This document shows positions 22,101 to 31,859 of a DNA stretch of 64,000 nt, piece by piece. The notes beneath the pieces were generated by a model. It was given only the letters and a program-made list of their open reading frames with translations, searched no databases and had not been told where the DNA came from. Both the position numbers and the translations under genes were made by a program. The DNA is from Eumeta japonica (lineage: Eukaryota; Arthropoda; Insecta; Lepidoptera; Psychidae): contig BGZK01000868.1 in the NCBI GenBank assembly GCA_005406025.1, forward strand, positions 62,001 through 126,000. Direction: 5' to 3'. Position 1 is the stretch's first letter. Each line of letters starts with the position of its first letter.

Positions 22101-23302
22101 TATTGTAAAAAAGTATGCTTATAAATAATGAACTTAAGGCTCAATTTTTTAGATTATAATTCTATTTATTATTGAGTTCTTAATCCTTCGCCGGTTTAAA
22201 TATGTTTTTGGCTATTGACCTACATAATAAAATCAACTGAGATTTCAGTAGGTTGCATATCAATATTGTAAATTGACAATTCCAGAACAAGTTTTTTATG
22301 ATCTCATTGAAATTAATTCACCTAAAATTATTTATTAACATGGCTTAGTTCACTATCGCAAAATACATGAATTTCAAGTGAAAGAATGATAAATAAATTC
22401 TCCCTAAGATTGTGTTGAACTTTTTCTAAAACTAAGCATATGCATCAAGTGGTGCCAAAACAAAAAATGTTGTATTTGATGAGGGCTATCTGACAATTCA
22501 AAAATGGATGAATTTTCGTACACCCAGTATAGATTACAAAATAATATTCTAATGACTGCCTAATGATTGACTCATCCTTTTGGTGAGATGAGAATTTGAT
22601 CCTCAATGGCCATTACACTAATGAGCATTTTTTTAACTCCTTTAAGGTGAAGAACATTAATCATTACTATCTTTAATAGTGAAGGAAATCATCACTATCA
22701 AAGTTGCATTTCTGACTCCAGTTCACAAATACTTTATTTGAGATGAGTGCTTGAACAGTAAAAAAAAAAACAAATCCATTTTTTGTATAGTATAGTTGAG
22801 TAGCGAACTAGCAGGCGAACCATAAGAGAGTAGATGGGCACCACCGCCCTTAAACACTCGCAACCTGTCTCAGAGTAGTCACCAGTGCGTTACCGGCCTC
22901 TTGGGAAGCGAAAAAATATGTAATGGAGGGAAATTGAGTTTATATAAGAAAAAGAGATGGAACTCGACCACCAGAACTCGCAATCACTGAAGGAAATGGT
23001 ACAGTGGAAGCTACTACTTCACATCCATATTCTTTGAGTGTGGTATTTCACTGTTGAGCTGGCTCATTTTTGTACTGTAGCCAAGTTGGCCACGGTATAG
23101 TTATACCACAGTAGAAATTATTGCCATGATTAGAGGAACCCACAAGTATTAATTAAAATTTAAATATTTGTAGGAACTCTTCATAGAGGTGGAGGCGTTT
23201 TGTGTTGAATTTAGCCGAATTCGCGAAGCTGCCGCTCTCTTCAGGCTACTCAAGCAGATGGATTCTGGAGAAGGTCAACAAAAAGATGGCAAGGAAACGT
23301 AG
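10127..23302 (+). CDS. CNOT11: CCR4-NOT transcription complex subunit 11 (CNOT11), nine coding exons
   Basis: CNOT11 pairs with CNOT10 and docks on the N-terminal part of the CNOT1 scaffold of the cytoplasmic deadenylase complex. Exons: 10127-10167, 10263-10354, about 13153-13379, 13935-14095, 16217-16361, 17963-18376, 18549-18688, 19975-20140, 23174-23302, giving about 504 residues (human 510). The C-terminal third is strikingly conserved: '[13 protein letters not shown]', '[20 protein letters not shown]', '[10 protein letters not shown]', '[20 protein letters not shown]' and '[20 protein letters not shown]', the CNOT11 C-terminal domain (about residues 325-495). Exon 3 gives '[20 protein letters not shown]', exon 4 '[12 protein letters not shown]'. 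Exon 6 holds a Pro/Thr-rich then Lys/Asp-rich linker. All junctions are GT-AG except the exon 3 acceptor, where no AG fits. Exon 1 is short and its assignment rests on phase and splice fit. No clear poly(A) signal was identified just downstream. Confidence 0.94.
10650..11400 (-). mobile_element. LINE reverse-transcriptase fragment in CNOT11 intron 2
   Basis: The minus strand around 11262-11185 reads '[15 protein letters not shown]' and '[11 protein letters not shown]', matching the RT segment 'LLYADD..F.ES...LQ.MVTKMN' of lepidopteran LINEs. The catalytic YADD has become YANN, and further in-frame stops follow, so it is dead. The edges are estimated from where repeat-like text ends. Confidence 0.75.
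11768..12244. mobile_element. pogo/Tigger-type MITE in CNOT11 intron 2
   Basis: 477 bp with 23-bp terminal inverted repeats: CAATGGAATCTCAATAACTCGAA at the left and the inverse of CAGTGGAATCTCAATAACTCGAA at the right (one mismatch). It is flanked by TA on both sides (11766-11767 and 12245-12246), as expected for the Tc1/mariner/pogo superfamily. The interior is AT-rich without a transposase, so it is non-autonomous. Confidence 0.9.
12250..13120. other. CNOT11 intron 2, distal part
   Basis: AT-rich intronic sequence. I see no exon-like segment with protein similarity and no terminal-repeat structure. An extra small coding exon cannot be excluded by eye. Confidence 0.5.
14300..15070 (+). pseudogene. 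mariner transposase relic in CNOT11 intron 4
   Basis: In order, in broken frames: '[14 protein letters not shown]' near 14455, equivalent to the '[12 protein letters not shown]' region, then 'HGKNS' and 'WWDQ'-like text, '[13 protein letters not shown]' (HDNARPH motif), '[11 protein letters not shown]' (MAHGLADQ) and a terminal 'ASNEQYFD'-like end at about 14990. Two catalytic aspartates are lost (GDEKW became GGEK-stop, HDN became HGN). A family relative of the better-preserved copy at 41999-43287. No clean terminal repeats were located. Confidence 0.85.
15140..15360 (+). repeat. dispersed repeat of the 'AACGGAACCC...GTCCGTCTGTC' type
   Basis: Contains GCAAAAACAGAACCCCTATA followed by CATGTCCGTCTGTCTATTTG, wording I recognise from an abundant insect dispersed repeat. 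It lies in CNOT11 intron 4 and is non-coding. Extent and family are uncertain. Confidence 0.5.
15361..16216. other. CNOT11 intron 4, remainder
   Basis: AT-rich; no feature recognised beyond the exon 5 acceptor TTTTTTGTAG at its end. Confidence 0.5.
16380..16408 (+). repeat. short hairpin just downstream of the CNOT11 exon 5 donor
   Basis: AGTGATGCCAAG at 16380-16391 pairs with CTTGGCATCGCT at 16397-16408 (one mismatch, 5-nt loop). It begins 18 nt after the GT of the exon 5 donor (16362). A transcript would fold here and could influence donor use; this is only positional inference. Confidence 0.6.
16409..17962. other. CNOT11 intron 5, remainder
   Basis: AT-rich intron without recognisable repeat or exon. 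It ends in a poly-T tract and TTTTTTAAGAG; phase requires the second AG (17961-17962) as the acceptor, because using the first gives an in-frame stop within six codons. Confidence 0.55.
18735..18900 (+). repeat. degenerate RTE-like LINE fragment, upstream part
   Basis: The text around AGTTCGGCTGGGCAGCATTC and the following about 120 bp resembles 23680-23760, the start of the better RTE-like LINE tail in this window. It lies in CNOT11 intron 7. Confidence 0.4.
18900..19102 (-). mobile_element. tRNA-derived SINE in CNOT11 intron 7
   Basis: On the minus strand the head begins GACTGCCTTATTGGCACGG (A-box-like TTGGCACGGTTGG, plus 19077-19089) and about 35 bp later has GGATTCGATTCC (B box, plus 19035-19046), the spacing of a tRNA-type internal polymerase III promoter. 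The body continues to about 18900 and the plus-strand flank at 19103-19135 is a TTATTA run. A related copy lies at 40895-41017. Confidence 0.72.
19505..19615 (+). repeat. RTE-like LINE 3'-end fragment
   Basis: Aligns with 24055-24150: 'ACAGGTGGCTCAGAGTCG', then 'TTCAACAGAAGATGTCCAATG' shortened and 'GGCTGAAATGAAGG'. This is the decayed form of the familiar lepidopteran LINE ending in which the encoded chain reads 'YVQQWT..G'. Confidence 0.55.
20173..22526 (-). mobile_element. Tc1/mariner-superfamily element in CNOT11 intron 8
   Basis: About 75-bp inverted terminal regions: CGAAAATTCATCCACTTTTT near 20195 and, inverted, CGAAAATTCATCCATTTTTG near 22515. Both continue to TACAAC(A) and GTTTTGGCACCAC. 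The likely outer ends border TA dinucleotides (20171-20172 and 22527-22528), the usual target. The interior carries a minus-strand transposase relic at 20780-21480. At 2.35 kb it is long for this group, so a second insertion inside 21700-22440 is possible. Exact 5' terminus uncertain because the left arm has an extra dozen bases. Confidence 0.78.
20780..21480 (-). pseudogene. Tc1/mariner-like transposase relic
   Basis: Minus strand: '[17 protein letters not shown]' and '[15 protein letters not shown]' (helix-turn-helix half), then '[18 protein letters not shown]', then degraded core text '[14 protein letters not shown]' in the place of the '.W.DES.F...G..NRRN.H.W' segment, and 'PTRLNGRI' further on. 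Frames change and stops occur. This is the class of Tc1/mariner transposases common in insects with an N-terminal DUF4817-like region; subfamily not assigned. Confidence 0.65.
22790..22930 (+). repeat. lepidopteran dispersed repeat ('GCGTTRCCGGCC' type)
   Basis: ATGGGCACCACCGCCCTTAA, ACACTCGCAACCTGTC and AGTGCGTTACCGGCCTCTTG occur in the order seen in a very abundant lepidopteran repeat. It sits in CNOT11 intron 8 about 250 bp before the last exon. It is one of the better clues to the host order. Confidence 0.7.
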
Positions 23303-23679
23303 CCAAAACATTGATTTAATGTTGCTAAGGGAAACCTAGATAAATTTAGTTTTAATACATAATGCAATAATTTTCTTCAATCTGGCCTTTTATTTAAATT
23401 GTAAAAATATGAGTTATTAGCGTCCACCCTTGATTTCACCTTCACACATAGCTTGTATCCGATTTCAATGACAATTGCTATCTCACCACAAAGCCGATTC
23501 TGAACCTTATTTTGTTCCTTATCTGTTATACCAAAATAATAACGACTATAAAGTACAATAGAAATTATATAAATTGACATATACTTAGTTATAATGAATA
23601 TATAGTAAAAAATAAGTAGTTATTTTGGGACCATAAAAACAGATTATCTAATTAAATCAATCCAACTTCATCTTCGAAG

Positions 23680-24150
23680 AATTCAGCTCGGCAGACAGCA
23701 TTTGTAAACTTATAAGACATCTTCATGTCCAATATACATTAGTGCTTAAAGACAAAAGTCTGAACAGTGCGTATTGCCAGTGATGACATACCGAGCTTAT
23801 TTATGAGACCAAAATCGCTCGATGCGCGCTGCAATAAAGATAACCATGCCCGAAGTTTCTCTTTAAACTCCCAAGCGTTCGAAGTTCTGCAGATAAAATC
23901 CATAGAACATAGTAATGGGGAGACTATCTCGTTCAAAGACTGATAAGCAACGGGGGAGAAAGGTTTTCAAATAGCGTCCACGAACTTGACGTCGTTGCGT
24001 GGAACGGCCTCCCACTAAGTGGACCGGTGACCTAACAAAGTTCGCAAACCACCGTCGGTTGTAGGTGGCCCAAGATCATGTATTCGGAAAATCTAGTGTG
24101 GATGCCTGTTCAGCAGCAGATATTCAATGGCTGAAACTGAAGTGATGTAT
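23680..24150 (+). mobile_element. RTE-like LINE 3' fragment
   Basis: The sequence follows the typical C-terminus of lepidopteran RTE-type LINEs: GGAACGGCCTCCCACTAAGT (encoding a 'GRPP.RW.DDL' type segment), then GTAGGTGGCCCAAGATCATG and CAGCAGCAGATATTCAATGG near the end. Many stops; 5' truncated. It begins about 375 bp after the CNOT11 stop, so it may contribute to or lie beyond its 3' UTR. Confidence 0.72.
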
Positions 24151-24453
24151 ACAGTGTATTTTTTTTCTAATCTCTAAAACAAAAATTATATTAGTTTATG
24201 ATCCGGCTGCGAGATTAAGTTTTTGCAAATGTTTTTGCCAAGTTAATTAAAATACCTTTTGATAGCCAACTAGTATTTTTGATTGATATATTATTAATTT
24301 ATTTTTCAGAAAAAAATTCATAAAATATAATTCCCTTCATAGCAATATATGTTGAAGTTATGGTTGGTATTGCACACTTGGCCATAACTTCTTCACAAGT
24401 AGGTGTAAACAGGTATTACATTGTTATATTTATATGTTAATGACATATATTCA

Positions 24454-25740
24454 TTATTCAGATATCAAATTAAAGCAATTTTTTTCTGTGTATAATGGAA
24501 TACTTCTGCCTATGTAAAAGTATCCGCAAAAGGTATTGCGTCGACTCAAAAATATCAGTGTATTTTCGAGTACTTCGAAACATGAGAAATCTACGTTTTG
24601 CGTTTTAACGTCAATTTTTGGGTCAACCGACCGACAGCGCGTCAACCACCGGGTCAACCAGTCGTCAGCGCAATGGTTGTCCCAACAACCGCGCCGGCGA
24701 AACACCGCTCGTACTATGAGTTGAGTTCCGATAATTAAATAAAAATTTATTTAATTTTTCTATTATATTGCTTCTCGACAGCCCTTCTGACGGTATGCAT
24801 TTTGTGACTCTTTTTACAGTTTTAACACTATTTTCAGTTTGTCCGTTAGATACTGGATGATAGGGCGAATTACTCAAATGTTTAATACCGTTGCTAGCGC
24901 AAAATTCGTTAAATTCTAATCATCGAAATAGAAAAGCATAGAATTATAACGTCGAACAAATTTACGTTCTTTCGTGGCACACAACTCATGCAAATGTAAA
25001 TGAGGATATACGACATATTTATAAACCAAGTAAATCTCTTACAAGGGACCTTATTATTATCTTTTTACGATGTAATTTCGAATGACACTGTTATTTCTTA
25101 ACCGTAGAGAAATAATGAAGACAATCTTTGACGAGAGAAAGAGAAAGAATATGGACACGTGGTGAACATCTATACGGCGGCGAAACCAATATCGTATGCG
25201 CACCTACTACGAAGCCAATTTCGTTTGGTCATTTTGTTTATGTGGGAATACTTCTACGCTTTTCTATTTCGATGGTTCTAATGAAACAAAGTTACTAGGA
25301 TCATCAGTAACGATAGTATAGAGTAAACAGATATGCTGAAAATTTCGTTTAATTTTGCAGTAATAGCCGCCGTTTCGATCGATGTCATGTAAAAACATTC
25401 TGGCCATTTGGAATGAGCATCGACTGCCCCAAAAAATAAAACTATTTCCGTGCACGAAAAATATATCTACATGTAGATGCTGAAAAAAGCCCGCCGGAAA
25501 CGGCCACGGCGCAAGGGGAGGCGCGGAGGAGTGCAACGAAAAGTATTGCATATTTTGCACAATCCAATTTTTTGTTCAAGCTGACTACCTATTCCCGGCC
25601 ACCACATACAACTCCCCACTCCCATTTTCACTTTAACTACTCCGAAATGAGGTTCGTGTAACTCATCCGGTAATCGTTCGCGGAGTAATGACGGAACGGC
25701 CACGAGTAATACAGCCGTTATCTACACTTAATTCTAACTT
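24454..25740 (-). pseudogene. Ty3/gypsy retrotransposon integrase relic
   Basis: Minus strand from 25703: 'LPDELHEPHFGVVKVKM', 'WWPGI' and 'GLCKICNTFR' form the HHCC zinc-binding domain of a Ty3/gypsy integrase. In another frame 'FQHLHVDIFFVHGNSF' starts the DDE core, with 'IVTDDPSNFVS' further on. At 24877-24665 'YHPVSNGQTENSVKTVK' and 'LFNYRNSTHSTSGVSPARLL' give the end of the core and the C-terminal region. Frameshifts separate the pieces. No protease, RT or LTR was found nearby, so this is an isolated fragment. Confidence 0.88.
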
Positions 25741-26436
25741 ACATTTAAAATAATCACCTTCAGGCGAAGAAGAGCTCTTTTATTGAGTTCGAATGAGAGA
25801 ATTATAATATATTTTAGTAAATTTCATTGAATTCGCTCAAATTACAAGGGTGCTTATTAACCTCACAAAGCAACCACGAAACCATAAACCACGCTCTGCT
25901 ATGCATTCTGTGCTAATAAGAACAACTTTTGCAAATTTCAATGAAATTGATAAGGGCATTTAATAATACGAAAGGCTAAAATATGTATCCCGTATGTTTA
26001 ACTAGCTTCTAGCTATTTTCATATTAAATTTTATTGAAATCAGTAAGAGTATAAGAGTTCGAAGTACTTTTCAAGTAACCCTTAAAATGTACTTTATATA
26101 TTTATGTTTTTTCATTAGTTTTCAACTATATTTGAAGCAAATTTTATTGTAATCGATAGAATTCAAATTTTAATAATTTTCACAGAACCCTAATAAATGA
26201 TCGTATCACTTTACATTAATTTTCAGTTTATACCAAGTTTTATTGTAATGTAAATTTAAATGGGTTCTTAATTCAATTTACGGAACCATAAAAATGTATC
26301 ATACGTCTTCTCATTAGTTTTCAGCTACCTCCATACTAAATTTTACTGAAGTCGATTACATTATAAAGTTTCATAGTATATTCTTTTATTACTCTTTCCA
26401 TATATTTTTTTTTCTACCTAACTCCGTATTAAATGT
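25741..26436 (+). repeat. degenerate ~100-bp tandem-like repeats
   Basis: Four spaced variants of a phrase like 'TTTTCA..TA....AAATTTTATTGAAATCGAT' occur at about 26015, 26110, 26225 and 26320, each followed by 'aaaatgtatcat'-like text. Similar wording recurs at 31980-32270. Non-coding; possibly the inside of a decayed Helitron or other lepidopteran repeat. Confidence 0.45.
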
Positions 26437-26439
26437 TAT

Positions 26440-28450
26440 CATCGCAAAATGTTTGTGTTTTATGTAAATAGTGCCATCTGTTAATCGCAAAGTTTATCTC
26501 AGTGTTTTATGTAAATAGCGCCATCTGTTAGATGGGAAAATTTATATCAGCGTTTTATGTAAATAGTGCCATTTGTTAATCGCAAAATTTATCTGTTTTA
26601 TGTAAATAGCGTCATCTGTTAGATGGAAAAACTTTACCAGTGTCTAATTTAAATAGTGCCATCTGTTAGATGAGAAAATTTATCTCGCTATTTTATTTAG
26701 ATAGTGTTCTCTGTTAATCGCAAATTTTATCTGTGTTTTATGTAAATAGTGCTATCTCTTAATGGCAACATTTATCTCAGTGTTTTACTTAAATAGTGCC
26801 ATCTGTTAGTTGACAAAATTTGAATTGGTATTTTATTTAAAGTGCCATCTGTTAATCGCAAAGTTTATCTCAGTGTTTTATGTAAATAGTGCCATCTGTT
26901 AATCGCAAAGTTTATCTCAGTGTTTTATGTAAATAGCGCCATCTGTTAGATGGAAAACTTGTACCAGTGTTTAACTTGAATAGTGCCATCTGTTAGTTGG
27001 GAAAATTTGTTTCAGCGTTTTATGTAAATAGTGCCATCTGTTAATGGCAACATTTATCTGTGTTTTAAGTAAATAGCGCCATCTGTTAGATGGAAAACTT
27101 GTACCAGTGTTTAACTTGAATAGTGCCATCTGTTAGTTGGGAAAATTTGTTTCAGCGTTTTATGTAAATAGTGCCATCTGTTAATGGCAACATTTATCTC
27201 AGTGTTTTACTTAAATAGTGCCATCTGTTAGTTGACAAAATTTGAATCGGCATTTTATTTAAATAGTGCTACTGTTAATCGCAAAATTTATCTGTTTTAT
27301 GTAAATAGCACCATCTGTTAAATGGAAAAACTTGTATCAGTGTTTAACTTAAATAGTGCCATCTGTTAGATGAGAAAATTTATCTCGCTATTTTATTTAG
27401 ATAGTGTCCTCTGTTAATCGTAAATTTTATCTTTGTTTTATGTAAATAGTGCTATCTGTTAATGGCAACATTTATCTCAGTGTTTTACTTAAATAGTGCC
27501 ATCTGTTAGTTGACAAAATTTGAGTCGGCATTTTATTTAAATAGTGCCATCTGTTAATCGCAAAATTTATCTGTATTTTATGTAAATAGCACCATCTGTT
27601 AAATGGAAAAACTTGTATCAGTGTTTAACTTAAATAGTGCCATCTGTATATGGGAAAATTTATTTCGGTATTTTATTTAGATAGTGCCCTCTATTAATCG
27701 CAAATTTTATCTCATCTTTTTATGTAAATAGTTCCATCTATTAATCGTAAAATTTATCTTAGTGTTTTATATATACAATATCATTTATTAGATGACAAAA
27801 TTTCTATAAGTGTTTTACTTAAGTAGTGCCATATTTGAGATCGCAAATTTTACCTCGGTATTTTACTTAAATAAAATCTGTTGATCGCAGATTTTATCTC
27901 AGTGTTTTATGTAAATAGTGCTATCTGTTAGATGACAAAATTTACCTCGGTATTTTATTTAAGTAGTGCCCTCTGTTAGTTACAAAATTTATCTCAGTGT
28001 TATTTAAATAATGTTCTCTGTTCATTGCAAAATTTATCTGTGTTTTATGTAAATAGTGCCCTCTTTTAATCATAAAATTTATGTGTTTTATATAAAGTGT
28101 CATCTATTACATAGCAAAATTTGTATATTTTATTTAAATATTGCGATTTGTTAAACCACAAAATTTAACTAGGTATTATGTTTAGTGCGTTTTTTTAATG
28201 ACAAAATTTATCTATGTTTTATGTAAATAGTGCCATCTGTCAGTTGACAAAATTCGTATTAGTATTTTATTTAAATAAGGCCATCTGTTAGATCGTGTTT
28301 ACCTAAAGTTTACCTCCGTATTTTATTAGATAGTGCCCTCTATTAATCGTAGATTTTATCTTAGTGTTTTATGTAAGTAGTGCTATCTGTTAGATAACAA
28401 AATTGATCTCGGTATTTTGTTTAAATAGTGCCATCTGTATTTAGTACCAT
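26440..28450. repeat. satellite/minisatellite array, ~47-bp unit, ~2 kb
   Basis: Some forty tandem units each carry TAGTGCCATCTGTTA (or AGCGCC) followed by an alternating tail: 'ATCGCAAAATTTATC' in one class and 'GATGGAAAAACTTGTA' or 'GTTGACAAAATTTG' in others, then 'TTTTATGTAAA'. Units of different class alternate, so a higher-order period of about 94 bp or more is present, and blocks near 26935-27065 and 27070-27200 are near-identical longer repeats. Divergence grows toward the right edge (27,800 onward). No ORF. Confidence 0.95.
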
Positions 28451-28539
28451 TTATTCATCATCATCTAAATCTTTAAAAAAACATCTACGTCTTAAAAATC
28501 ACACTTCTTGAGACCCTTATATTATAAATACGATTAAAC

Positions 28540-30310
28540 TTAAAGTATGACAGAACAGTCAGAGCACACCATAACAGCATACTCCAAACAAAAATATTTT
28601 GCACAAGCAGCGCAGTTGCACCGCGTTTTTCTAATTTTTTTGTATGAACAATATCTACATAAGCCAATTTTATTGCTACTAGATGAAGCTGCAGACTCAG
28701 GGCCATCCAATTTACACAGTGCAACGAGTCTTAATCTCAGTGACTTTGGCAGAGACAAATTGAGAGCTCGTCGCCTGAGGTAAGAATTTAGCAAGTCGTA
28801 AGACAAAAATTTTCTTAAACTTTCTGCGGCTGATCTTCGTGTTGAGATTGTTCAGAAGATATATAGAAAATGTATTTATACCCGCTACGTTTATCAAACT
28901 GTAGAAAACCACCATAGGCCACCTATCCTCGGACGACATTGTAAGTCTCGCACATTTTGTCCACAGTATCAACTTCACCTTTGATCGAATTATAGTCCAT
29001 TATAATTTCTTATTTACCTGTTTCCTCGTGAATTTTTGCATAATCGTGCATGCTGGACAATAGAAGAACATTCTTGCCTTTTTTAGGCACATACGATACA
29101 AGACAAAAACACTGGATTTTTCTACTCAACCTCTTATTTCTGTAAAGTGTTTGGGTAGTTCTCTTTTATTTTTTCGCATTGTTCCAATCAGGCTCAGCTT
29201 ATGTTCATCAAGTTTATCCAACAGTGGAATACTTGTAAAGAAATTATCACATGTGACATTGCGATCAGTGATTTTAATGCATTCACTCTGTTGCAGTGCC
29301 ATTGCAGAGTTACCAATTTTATAGGGGCCTCCAGGTTGTTTCCCTACATACACTTCCACGTTCTGTGTATAAAACAATTCAGCGTCAGTTAAAGCGTAGA
29401 TTTTAATTGCATATTTATTTGCCTTGCTCCAATTTTTCATCAACTGTCACAAACTGCGATAAACTGTAATATTTTTTTAAGGACCCTACAACCTCTTCAA
29501 ATAACTGATAGGAGCAAGCTTGTCCACAGCTGTACGTTCGACACGAATATTCTCGTCATCTGAGACATCGTAACAAAAAATAAAATCAGTTCCAGTTCAT
29601 AGAAACACTTCTGGGAAAAACCCGTCAGTCTTAAACAAATCTTTGACATTCAGTCGAGTATTTCTTCTGACTCCTGCAAAGAGTAAGACTTAACAGTGCT
29701 ACAATTTCTAACTGATCAGTTTCAATGCAGTCTCTTTCACATGAAAATTGAGGCTTTATGAGGTTTATTTGTCCATTTGTACCCTGAACAATCCGGATGA
29801 TAACACTTTCCGAGACAAATAACCTCCAAATTTCTAGTGACTATTTCATATTTTTAGCGTCACCTCTAGAACCCGGAAGCTATGTCACGAGATTCCTCAC
29901 ACGGCGCCTAACTTGACTTGATCCAGGAGTTTTATCCCATAGCGTAGGCTCATTCCTTTCTTATGTAATAGTCTCTGTTAGTTTCACGGTCTTCTAACTC
30001 CAGTTGGGAGTCCACCTCTTGGTTCATAGGCTGATTTTATTCTTCAGAATTATATGTTTCTTCTTGGGGTTAAGTACAATCTTCTTCTTCGCTGTCAAAC
30101 TCGTCATCGTAATTGAAGTCGGAACTTTCTTCCACCAACAACCAGTGCCGTAAATAGGACGGTGCCACCGGTGCCCAGGCACAGGGCGTAGACTCTGGGG
30201 CCGCAACAATGGCCAGACCAGGCAGGACTATTATTTTTTCGGTTTGCTCTTGATAAGTTCCCGCTGCGCCCCCAGTGCTCGAATCCAAACGTTTTTTCAC
30301 CAATTCAAAC
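28540..30310 (-). pseudogene. piggyBac-type transposase relic
   Basis: Minus strand, in order: acidic N-terminal stretch 'SSDFNYDDEFDSEEEDC' (about 30125-30070), 'RVRNLV' and neighbouring text, then 29443-29126 with 'NKYAIKIYALTDAELFY', 'VYVGKQPGGPYKIGNS', 'NVTCDNFFTSIPLLDKL' and 'GTMRKNKRELP', which is the core with the second catalytic Asp (CDN). Next 'VDTVDKMCETYNVVRG' at about 28975-28925 carries the third Asp, then 'RWPMVVFYSLINVAGIN', and a C-terminal cysteine-rich domain 'CRYCSYKKIRKTRCNC..CAKYFCLEY...CSDC'. Several frameshifts and stops. Terminal repeats with TTAA were not identified with confidence. The 30130-30310 part may include a separate small repeat. Confidence 0.9.
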
Positions 30311-30371
30311 AAAACAAAATTTATATAATGTTACCTTCCGTATTCAAAACTGTACCGTACTAAATACTTAA

Positions 30372-30411
30372 AATCAAATTAATTTACAGTTTACTGAAAA
30401 TTAATTTGATT
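30372..30411. repeat. hairpin, 18-bp stem
   Basis: AATCAAATTAATTTACAG (30372-30389) pairs with CTGAAAATTAATTTGATT (30394-30411), one mismatch, 4-nt loop. It directly abuts the hairpin at 30411-30462. Confidence 0.8.
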
Positions 30412-30462
30412 CTATAATAAAATAATACCCTGACACTTTGCAGGGTATTATTTTATTATAGA
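30411..30462. repeat. perfect 22-bp hairpin with 8-nt loop
   Basis: Arms 30411-30432 (TCTATAATAAAATAATACCC plus TG) and 30441-30462 are exact inverse complements; loop ACACTTTG. Together with the adjacent hairpin this is a double stem-loop just upstream of the piggyBac relic, possibly the remains of a foldback or of piggyBac subterminal repeats. Confidence 0.9.
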
Positions 30463-31300
30463 AGTGTGAAGACCAAAGTGGCCCAAAAATTAAATCTTAA
30501 ACATCAGGGTGGGCAAGGTATTTGCACTAGTGAACTTTCGTTTAAGTTTTAGTGAGTGAGACACAGTGGGTGGTATAAAAGGCGAAGGTTCCACTTAAAT
30601 AGCTCGTCTGATTGTGTGCCCACATCAGTTCTAATTCTTTAAAAAATACATTTTTTTTTTTCGCAATATTAGATAATTGGTCCACCAACACCAAAGTACT
30701 TGTGCTTTATTTTATTACCCCGAATGAAATAAAGTAGACCTATATGTAGCATTACTCTAGCTAGGGTACCAATAAAATCTACAAAAAAACGTGGGCGCAG
30801 TTATAGACGGTCGGACAGGGCGCAGAAAATGCTATTTACGGCACAGCCAACAACAATCTAATACGTTCTTCATTTATTGTTGAACCAATTATAACCTGAA
30901 AATTGAAAAAATAATTAAAAGTGATCTAAAAAAATAAAATACACAACAAATAAATAAAAGAATAACAAATAAATAACATAATTAATCATCAAAAAAAAAT
31001 TAAGATACATTAAAAGTTGCACTACCCATTTCGGTCTCATAAACCGTCAGACCCTTAATATGCTCACATGTGCTACTAGCACGACCATGTGTTGCATGCT
31101 AACATGAAGCCAGCCACGAATCATGCAGCTAGCAGAACGCGCGAAATTGCAAAATTTTGGGAAAAAAATAATTACGAAAATTTGTACTGGTAGGCAAGGG
31201 CGCGGGTACAGGAAGGTTAAAGAGAACAAGTATATCGGAATTTTTTAATAATATAATTTTATCGAAGTAAAAGTTCCCTTTCGAATTTTGTTAGATAGTA
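30463..31300. other. intergenic, nothing recognised
   Basis: AT-rich with moderately GC patches near 30780-30850 and 31030-31210. No protein similarity or terminal repeats seen. Confidence 0.45.
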
Positions 31301-31301
31301 C

Positions 31302-31346
<45 letters not shown>
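31301..31346. repeat. (TA)n(TG)n(TA)n microsatellite
   Basis: TA dinucleotides, then about nine TG, then TA again. It continues after the Helitron as the TA run at 31552-31594, so the Helitron split a single microsatellite. Confidence 0.93.
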
Positions 31347-31347
<1 letters not shown>

Positions 31348-31551
31348 CTCTTCTATACATATATAATGAAAATAGGTTGTCTTTGTTCGACAATCACGTA
31401 AAACTAATAAACGTATAGACATGGGGCTGGGACTATTCGATGCGGGATGATTTGTAGATGGTTCTAGGCTACTCATTTTTCGAATTCCGTAAATCCTTCG
31501 CCATTTTATTTATAAATAAAAATTACCCAGCGAAGCAGGCGGGTCAGCTAG
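31347..31551 (+). mobile_element. short non-autonomous Helitron inside the microsatellite
   Basis: The 5' end begins TCTCTTCTATACATATATAA after an A. The 3' end has a decayed stem (ACCCAGC...GGGT) then CAGCTAG followed by T, the CTRR terminus of Helitrons inserted between A and T. 'TTACCCAGCGAAGCAGGCGG' matches the familiar lepidopteran Helitron tail. About 205 bp, no coding capacity. Confidence 0.68.
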
Positions 31552-31586
<35 letters not shown>

Positions 31587-31594
31587 GTATATAT
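31552..31594. repeat. (TA)n microsatellite
   Basis: TA run with two G interruptions near its end; right-hand part of the microsatellite split by the Helitron. Confidence 0.93.
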
Positions 31595-31859
31595 CAGATT
31601 GCCAGTTATCAGTCTAATTTTTTTTAATATACTAATTCGCTTCATCCACGTAGATGTGAAGCCTCTCCCGTTTATTCCAATTGTTGCATTGGTTAGTTTA
31701 TTTTTTTTTTTAAACATCTGATCTTCAGATATCGTTTCTTAATATCACAAACATAATTTCCCACAATAAAACCTAAGTACCTCAGTTTGTAAACGAAAAG
31801 GAAACCTTTGTAAAAATGAAGTTTTCATCGAAATCGTTAGGGTCGTTTGTGAGATCGTC

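Noticed and set aside
26440..28450. CRISPR-like array
   Set aside because: Units are tandem and diverge along their whole length; no constant repeat with variable spacers.
31458..31721. 87-codon frame with Tyr-Ile repeats
   Set aside because: Encoded by the TA microsatellite; not a real protein.
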